From Pleionea sediminis (lineage in GTDB: Bacteria > Pseudomonadota > Gammaproteobacteria > Enterobacterales > Kangiellaceae), in NCBI RefSeq assembly GCF_007570825.1, contig NZ_SUNB01000002.1:1-64000 (forward strand): 64,000 nucleotides of DNA. Direction: 5' to 3'. Within the stretch, counting starts at the first letter, position 1. Each line of letters begins with the position of its first letter. Positions 58,629 through 64,000 of this stretch are shown piece by piece. The position numbers and the translations under genes were made by a program. The notes under the pieces are model-generated. The model was not told the DNA's origin and ran no database searches. It worked only from the letters and a program-made list of their open reading frames with translations.

Positions 58629-59543
58629 CTAGTCAGTTTCATTTTCCGACTCACCGTTTAAATCTTCTTTATTATTCAGTAAATCATTATGAACTACAGC
58701 AAGCCAACGCCCATCTGGGCTTATCGACAAGCGAGAAATATTGGAAAGAGATATACCCGAAGCCAAAGAATCCCATCGATGATAGGGGGGATAAGAAATA
58801 AACAGCTCATCACCGTTACTATGTATAAAGCCTATTTCAGAATGCCAGGCAAAGTCTTCTGAGTCGTCTAATAATACAATAATAGGCTGTGCTCGCTGCT
58901 TACTTAATGAATAACTTTGTAATCGGTATTTACCTTTGTGATTCTGGGCAAAGAAAAACTCATCGTCATTCCCCTTAGCTATCATACAACGTCCAACATC
59001 TTCAGCTACTACTCGAGACTTACCACTTTTTCTGTCATACCAAACCAACTCATGAGGTTCAGCCAAACGAAACAACGCAAGATCGTTTTCTGACACCCAG
59101 GCGTGATAGCCAACAGGCTCAATCGTTCCACTTAAAGTATCCGTAAGCTCTCCCGATTCAACTCGCTTTAAGCTTTGTTTATTTTCAAACGCGATTACTG
59201 CAGAGAGTTCGTTTTCTCGACCTAACGGTGTTGGCGAATATTCGCTTTCTACTGTTTTAGTAATTTGAATGGGAGAGGTCTTCTCATCAGAAAGAAACGC
59301 TTGCCATATATCCGTTGTTCCGTCATCTGACATTCGAGTAAAATAAATAGATTCAGAATCAGCAGTAAAAGTTGGCTGGTTATCATATCCTTCACGCACT
59401 ACCCAGTGTTTATTAAATTCCAAACTAAAGGAAGACTTGTGCTTTTTTATTTCAAATAAAGAAATGTCCGTTCCCGGTATTTCAGCACCAATTAAGTATG
59501 GTGCAAATAATAAGATGAAAAATATTGTTATTGTTTTTATCAT
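58629..59543 (-). CDS. Periplasmic PD40/TolB-like beta-propeller protein
   Basis: A 304-residue exported protein. The signal peptide MIKTITIFFILLFAPYLIG is followed by WD40/PD40-like blades: QPTFTADSESIYFTRMSDDGTTDIWQ (about 58-83) and ISRLSISPDGRWLAVVHND near the C-terminus. No catalytic domain follows, so it is a bare propeller, probably a binding or scaffold protein. The ATG at 59543 has GGA 7 nt upstream; the TTG eight codons earlier would spoil the signal peptide. It is 39 bp downstream of the cyclase fusion and probably co-transcribed with it and speE. Confidence 0.72.
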   Translation of the reverse strand: MIKTITIFFILLFAPYLIGAEIPGTDISLFEIKKHKSSFSLEFNKHWVVREGYDNQPTFTADSESIYFTRMSDDGTTDIWQAFLSDEKTSPIQITKTVESEYSPTPLGRENELSAVIAFENKQSLKRVESGELTDTLSGTIEPVGYHAWVSENDLALFRLAEPHELVWYDRKSGKSRVVAEDVGRCMIAKGNDDEFFFAQNHKGKYRLQSYSLSKQRAQPIIVLLDDSEDFAWHSEIGFIHSNGDELFISYPPYHRWDSLASGISLSNISRLSISPDGRWLAVVHNDLLNNKEDLNGESENETD

Positions 59544-59582
59544 TTTTTTTCCAATCGAAGTAAACAAACTATCCAGCAGCGA

Positions 59583-61316
59583 TTATATCAAAGCTTTTCT
59601 CATTGAAATTCGGTAACAATGCACTTGTTCTCCTGCTCTTAGATTACCGACACCTTTTTCCAAGCGTACAGAGCGCGGTTCAAGCTCAAAATATTCTTCC
59701 TGTCGTCGCACATGATGCCAAACACGCTCAGAAACCAATATCTCCCCTGACTCCGCCAAACTTTCTAGTCGTGCGGCAAAATTAACCGCTTCACCCGACA
59801 AGTCAGTAATCTCAGTCACTTCATTGTGTTGCACGACAACCTCTCCTAAATCCATACCAATTCGGCAAGGAAATCCGGCGCCATCGAGTACATTACGAAT
59901 CATGCAAGCACATGCAACACCCACGGCAGCATTTTGAAAACTGGCTCTTAACGAATCCCCTTCCATATTAGGATAATCGGCTTTCCAACGTTTCAAAATG
60001 GGCTTAATCAAGCCTCGGAATAAAGTGAGTTTTTCCGAAAGTTCATCACCTTTCCAACGAGAGAATCCTTTTAGATCCATCAACATAACAGTAAACATTC
60101 GCATCTGACCGTTCTCACGATCAGCAGCAAGTTCTAACAACTGTGGCCAAAATTGATTTTTAACATGCGCAATCGACTCTCTTAATTGTGACACTAAGCG
60201 ATGATCTTGTCGCATCGCAATCTGCGCCGCAATTAATCGGCTAGCTTCTTCTTTTAAATCGTGCTCCAATTTCTCTGGATTGTGTCCACCTGTATCTTCA
60301 ACCAACACACGAACTCGACTACCGCCCGCCTCTTCCATAATACTTCGGACACGAAGTTTGACTCCCCAAAAACCAGCTTCAAGATGTTCAACTAAAATGG
60401 GTAATGCACTTAACTCGTGAGGCGCAATAAATTTGTCATAACGCAGTTCAATAACAATGGACTCTGAATATAGTTTTTCAAATTCGTTTGCTCGGTAACG
60501 GGTTAATAATGTCGCATTTTTATCCCAGCGGGCATTTTCACAACGGACATTTTTAATAGACCAACCAGAAATACGAACATCATGCAGTTTCACCCCATTC
60601 ATCAGAGCATTGTTCAGGCAGGCATTTTCTAAATTCGCGCTTCTTAAATCACAATCTTCCAAGTTTGCACCATTTAAATTTGCATTGGATAGATCTTTGC
60701 CTGATAAATCGGTGTGCGACAATAATATATCTTTCAACTGCGCACCGATTAAAGATGTACCTTTCAAATTAGCTCTGGTTAAATCCGTACGCTGAAGGTT
60801 TGCCTCATCCAGTATTGCATTACTTAAATCTGCCTGCGCTAAATTTGCTTCTGCAAAATCCATCGACTTTAAATCTTGTCCTTTCAAGTTTGCGCCATTT
60901 AATTTCGCTCTGCGAAAATCCATTCCTTGCAAGCTGTGTCCAGAAAAGTCAACTTGCGAAAAATTAGCGTGTGCTAATTGAGCTGTGAGGAATTTTGCAC
61001 CTTTAACTTTTGCTACAGTTAAGTCGGCGTGTCCCATTTCTGCAGCAATGAAATTCGCTAGCTCCAAGTTACAATGACTAAAATTTGCGTGCTGCAAATT
61101 AGCAGAGATGAAGTTAGCTCCAATCAGCTGCGACTTTGTAAAGTCACAATAGGACAAGTTAACTTGAGAAAAATCGTAGCCAGAAAGATCTCGCTCTGAA
61201 AAATCCGATCCAGACAAATCAATCGTTACGTTGGGATTATCACTACGCCAACGATTCCACTTATCGCGACCTTTGCCAATTAACTTTAATAACGTCGATT
61301 GTTCCACTGAACTCAT
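59583..61316 (-). CDS. Pentapeptide-repeat protein fused to a class III nucleotidyl cyclase domain
   Basis: A 577-residue soluble protein. Residues about 31-265 are A(D/N)LXX pentapeptide repeats forming a right-handed quadrilateral helix. Residues about 275-400 form an unknown linker with a helical end (LVSQLRESIAHVKNQFW). Residues about 406-577 are a class III adenylate/guanylate cyclase domain. Metal aspartates D414 (MLMDLKGFS) and D454 (EGDS), the purine-site D505 and transition-state N512 and R516 (GEAVNFAARL) are kept. The usual substrate lysine is N450, so purine choice is uncertain. No signal peptide or membrane helix is present. It lies 21 bp after speE. Confidence 0.85.
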   Translation of the reverse strand: MSSVEQSTLLKLIGKGRDKWNRWRSDNPNVTIDLSGSDFSERDLSGYDFSQVNLSYCDFTKSQLIGANFISANLQHANFSHCNLELANFIAAEMGHADLTVAKVKGAKFLTAQLAHANFSQVDFSGHSLQGMDFRRAKLNGANLKGQDLKSMDFAEANLAQADLSNAILDEANLQRTDLTRANLKGTSLIGAQLKDILLSHTDLSGKDLSNANLNGANLEDCDLRSANLENACLNNALMNGVKLHDVRISGWSIKNVRCENARWDKNATLLTRYRANEFEKLYSESIVIELRYDKFIAPHELSALPILVEHLEAGFWGVKLRVRSIMEEAGGSRVRVLVEDTGGHNPEKLEHDLKEEASRLIAAQIAMRQDHRLVSQLRESIAHVKNQFWPQLLELAADRENGQMRMFTVMLMDLKGFSRWKGDELSEKLTLFRGLIKPILKRWKADYPNMEGDSLRASFQNAAVGVACACMIRNVLDGAGFPCRIGMDLGEVVVQHNEVTEITDLSGEAVNFAARLESLAESGEILVSERVWHHVRRQEEYFELEPRSVRLEKGVGNLRAGEQVHCYRISMRKALI

Positions 61317-61337
61317 ATAAGAGTAGCCTTTCTTAAT

Positions 61338-62195
61338 TTACTGACACGCGTCGATCGCGTCTTTAACATACTGTGGTAGTGCGAATGCACCAACGTGAAT
61401 GTCCGGATTGTAATAGCGAGTTTTAATTCCACTTTTGTTAAATCGCTCAGCAATCACTTCACGACTTTCATGTTTTAACGACTCATCGTCGGTTGCCCAA
61501 GCCAAAGTCATCACACCGCCAATATAAGTTGGTACCGGCGCAGTATAAAAAGTTTGGTCTTTATAAAGAGGTCCCATGCGTTTTGTCGTGTTTATCACCT
61601 CATCCAATTGCATAAAGCACACACCATTTTGAGTTACCATAACTCCACCTGGATTCAAACGCGCTTTTGCCAATTGATAAAAGTCGTTAGTGAACAAAAC
61701 CTCACCCGGCCCCATTGGATCCGTAGAGTCTGAAATAATAATGTCAAAAGTCTCTTCTGCTGAACGGACATAGTCCATACCATCAGCAATAACGATTTCT
61801 GCTCTCGGGTCCTCAAACGCACCATCAGAGTGTTTTGGAAAATAATTTTTGCATAAATCAATCACCGCCTGATCAATTTCTACTTGTACTACTCGCTTAA
61901 CAGAAGAGTGACGAAGAGTTTCTCGCAAAATACCACCATCACCACCGCCTATAATTAATACTCTCTCAGGATTTGGGTGCGCAAACAAAGGGACGTGAGT
62001 TAACATTTCATGATAAACAAATTCATCTTTTTCTGTGGTTTGAATAATTCCATCCAGAGCCATGACATAGCCAAACTGCTCATTCTTGAATATCACTAAA
62101 TGCTGGTGATCGGTTTTATTTTCAAACAAGATTTCATCAACTTTAAAGTATTGGCCATAGGTAGGATAAAGCAGCTCTAAAAAGTTATCAGACAC
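61338..62195 (-). CDS. speE: Spermidine synthase
   Basis: It transfers aminopropyl from decarboxylated SAM to putrescine. A 285-residue Rossmann methyltransferase-like enzyme. The N-terminal beta domain (LYPTYGQYFKVDEILFENKTDHQHLVIF) precedes LIIGGGDGGILRE (SAM site), VEIDQAVIDLCKNYFP, and the catalytic Asp in IIISDSTDPMGPGEVLF. The start is GTG. It heads a likely operon with the cyclase fusion. speB lies 1.4 kb away on the other strand, so polyamine genes are grouped loosely. speD was not seen here. Confidence 0.95.
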   Translation of the reverse strand: MSDNFLELLYPTYGQYFKVDEILFENKTDHQHLVIFKNEQFGYVMALDGIIQTTEKDEFVYHEMLTHVPLFAHPNPERVLIIGGGDGGILRETLRHSSVKRVVQVEIDQAVIDLCKNYFPKHSDGAFEDPRAEIVIADGMDYVRSAEETFDIIISDSTDPMGPGEVLFTNDFYQLAKARLNPGGVMVTQNGVCFMQLDEVINTTKRMGPLYKDQTFYTAPVPTYIGGVMTLAWATDDESLKHESREVIAERFNKSGIKTRYYNPDIHVGAFALPQYVKDAIDACQ

Positions 62196-62596
62196 GAAAG
62201 TAACACCCCAATTAAAGATTCAAATTTCGGGCCACATTGTAATTCAGAAAGATCGCGAAATACAGTTATAGAAAGAACAACCGCCACTAAATTGCAACGG
62301 TTTATTTCTCTAACAAGTCTAGTCAATAGCCCCAAAGATATCCGACAAAAAATGCCCTTAACACCTAATTATCAATAACTTAAGCTCAAATTGAGAACTT
62401 AATAATTTGCGCTGACTTCATCTAAATAGACCGTTTATCGCCCAAAAGCTCTCTTTTGTCGAAATTCTAATCTATGTCTATTTATAAACAAGGAATCCAA
62501 TTGAAAAATTTATTGAATTTATTGAGTAAGAACTTGATCCGAATGATGACTCTTGACTACGAATACTGTCGATTATTGAGTGAATAAGGAGAAATT
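62196..62596. other. 400-bp divergent gap between speE and the TIGR00266 gene
   Basis: AT-rich, with no gene, hairpin or clear promoter I can defend. A TTGACT (62553-62558) has no -10 at the right spacing. Confidence 0.35.
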
Positions 62597-63385
62597 ATGC
62601 GGTGTCATGAAGTGGACTATGAAATTATCGGACACGATATGCAACTGGTTGAAGTCGAGCTGGATCCAGGAGAAACCGTTATCGCCGAAGCAGGAGCGAT
62701 GAATTATATTGAGAATGGAATTCATTTCGAAGCCAAAATGGGCGATGGCTCGCAGCCTGATGAGGGAATGATGGGAAAAATTTTCTCTGCAGCAAAACGA
62801 AAGCTAACCGGCGAGTCAATATTTACTACACACTTTACCAATCAAGGAAGTCAAAAAGCTCGAGCCGCTTTTTCTGCTCCCTATCCAGGTAGCATCATTC
62901 CGATAAACATGGCAGATATTGGTGAAAACCTAACCTGTCAAAAAGATTCATTTCTGGCTGCAGCATTAGGCACCAAAGTTTCAATAACATTAAACAAACG
63001 TTTGGGGGCAGGCTTCTTTGGCGGTGAAGGTTTTATTTTGCAAAAACTAGAAGGCGATGGGATGGCCTTTATTCATGCTGGTGGAACACTCATTAAAAAA
63101 GAGCTTAAAGGCGAAACGCTACGTGTCGATACAGGCTGTCTGGTTGCCTTTACGCAAGGTATCGATTACGACATTCAACGTTCTGGCAATCTTAAATCGA
63201 TGATTTTTGGTGGTGAGGGATTATTCCTCGCAACTCTCAGCGGACACGGCACTGTTTGGCTACAAAGTTTACCCTTTTCCCGACTGGCCGATCGTGTCTT
63301 CCAGAGCGCATCAAGCTATGGTGGAAGCGATAAAGGTGAAGGCTCCATTCTGGGCGGACTTGGTAGAATGCTCGATGGCGATTAA
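62597..63385 (+). CDS. TIGR00266/AIM24 family protein
   Basis: A 262-residue beta-rich protein of the AIM24 (DUF124) family. Marks include [17 protein letters not shown] (about 25-41), [14 protein letters not shown], the [10 protein letters not shown] strand and the closing [21 protein letters not shown] (about 205-225). Bacterial members form a trimeric beta-prism of unknown function; the yeast relative is mitochondrial. The ribosome binding site AAGGAG lies 5 nt before the ATG. A terminator follows, so the gene looks monocistronic. Confidence 0.88.
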   Translation: MRCHEVDYEIIGHDMQLVEVELDPGETVIAEAGAMNYIENGIHFEAKMGDGSQPDEGMMGKIFSAAKRKLTGESIFTTHFTNQGSQKARAAFSAPYPGSIIPINMADIGENLTCQKDSFLAAALGTKVSITLNKRLGAGFFGGEGFILQKLEGDGMAFIHAGGTLIKKELKGETLRVDTGCLVAFTQGIDYDIQRSGNLKSMIFGGEGLFLATLSGHGTVWLQSLPFSRLADRVFQSASSYGGSDKGEGSILGGLGRMLDGD

Positions 63386-63434
63386 AGCCAAAAGATTCAT
63401 AGCCTCTCGTTATTCAGATTAACCTCCGGTGATT

Positions 63435-63470
63435 AACAGAGCCGATACCTTGCGGACGGCTCTGTTTTAT
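63435..63470 (+). terminator. Terminator of the TIGR00266 gene
   Basis: A 10-bp perfect stem (63435-63444 with 63457-63466), 12-nt loop, and a T-rich tail. Confidence 0.8.
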
Positions 63471-63561
63471 TATCCACCACTTGCAGAACGACATTCTCTT
63501 TCGATAATTCCATATCCTGTGCTACATTTGCGAAATCATTCATCACTCTATTTGAACCGCT

Positions 63562-64000
63562 ATGGCAACACTCAACAATAAGCCAGATTATTCTTTGTAC
63601 TCCAATGCCTTCGGCTTTTTGCGTCAACCACTTAATTTTTCACCGCTCACCAGTGACGCCGACGTCATTGTCATCGGATTTCCATTTGATATGGCAACAA
63701 CAGGTCGTTCAGGCGCACGCATGGGTCCCGGCGCGATTAGAAAAGCTTCAATGAATCTAGCTTGGGAAGATACCCGTTGGCCTTGGTCATTTTCACTGAG
63801 CGACAGCATTAAAATTGAAGATGCAGGTGACTTTGTTTTCGAGCCAGGCGATGCAGAAGCTTTTACCAAAGAAGTTGAAGCTTATGTCAGCCAATTAATT
63901 CAATCAGAAAAAACGCTGTTAAGCTTTGGCGGCGATCACTTCATAACCCTGCCATTGCTCCGAGCTCATTCAAACGTTCACAAGGACATTGCGCTTGTTC
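63562..64000 (+). CDS. speB: Agmatinase, partial (cut by window end)
   Basis: A ureohydrolase that makes putrescine from agmatine. The first 146 residues are visible. The start MATLNNKPDYSLYSNAFGFLRQP, then VIGFPFDMATTGRSGARMGPGAIR, NLAWEDTRWPW and LLSFGGDHFITLPLLRAH, closely follow E. coli SpeB. The first Mn ligand is the His of GGDHF. The gene continues past 64000. Putrescine from it would feed the nearby spermidine synthase. Confidence 0.93.
   Translation, partial: MATLNNKPDYSLYSNAFGFLRQPLNFSPLTSDADVIVIGFPFDMATTGRSGARMGPGAIRKASMNLAWEDTRWPWSFSLSDSIKIEDAGDFVFEPGDAEAFTKEVEAYVSQLIQSEKTLLSFGGDHFITLPLLRAHSNVHKDIALV

Overview
The window reads as the chromosome of a free-living, probably marine gammaproteobacterium. 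Core gene orders match that class: murJ-ribF-ileS-lspA-fkpB-ispH next to a fimU-pilVWX-pilY1-pilE minor pilin operon, yajC-secD-secF after queA-tgt, rplU-rpmA-obgE divergent from ispB, and ppsA divergent from its regulator ppsR. Gluconeogenic genes (ppsA, ppsR, pckA), a 2-oxoacid:acceptor oxidoreductase and a secreted S9 peptidase suggest growth on peptides and amino acids. A relative of Kangiella, Aliikangiella or Pleionea is my inference from style and synteny, not a demonstrated placement.

Layout. 1-1228 is the edge of an integron-type gene-cassette array, read leftward. It has three attC-like sites and cassettes for a membrane protein (cut by the window edge), a DUF6559-like protein and a small lipoprotein. 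It abuts tRNA-Lys. 1666-12427 is Fe-S and sulfur metabolism: iscS-cysE-trmJ leftward, suhB and then iscR-sufBCDS-sufA-sufT-sufE rightward, with two abutting IscR type-1-like operators over the iscR promoter. 12566-15864 holds a membrane-anchored unknown and an RND/MMPL exporter. 15883-19044 holds a fpr gene with a Fur box inside its promoter, and two tandem DUF3050 (heme-oxygenase-like) paralogs, the second degenerate. 19058-25586 has an S9 peptidase, a DMT transporter, ppsA and ppsR. 25667-31088 is secF-secD-yajC-tgt-queA. 31201-43997 is the type IV pilus tip operon followed by ispH-fkpB-lspA-ileS-ribF. 44066-50452 has murJ, an OmpA-family protein, rpsT, obgE, rpmA, rplU and ispB.

50883-57606 is carbon metabolism: a three-gene operon joining a GltD-like flavoprotein-ferredoxin fusion to a two-subunit 2-oxoacid:acceptor oxidoreductase, then pckA, whose leader carries two HexR-like dyads. 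57692-64000 has an HDOD protein, a speE / pentapeptide-cyclase / PD40 operon, a TIGR00266 protein and the start of speB (agmatinase).

The most interesting items are the cassette array, the tandem DUF3050 pair, the pentapeptide-nucleotidyl cyclase fusion, the self-contained oxidoreductase operon, the predicted HexR sites upstream of pckA, and a PilY1 with two homologous domains inserted in its von Willebrand A domain. I ran no searches. Family names come from recognising sequence features, and regulatory sites come from reading motifs by eye.
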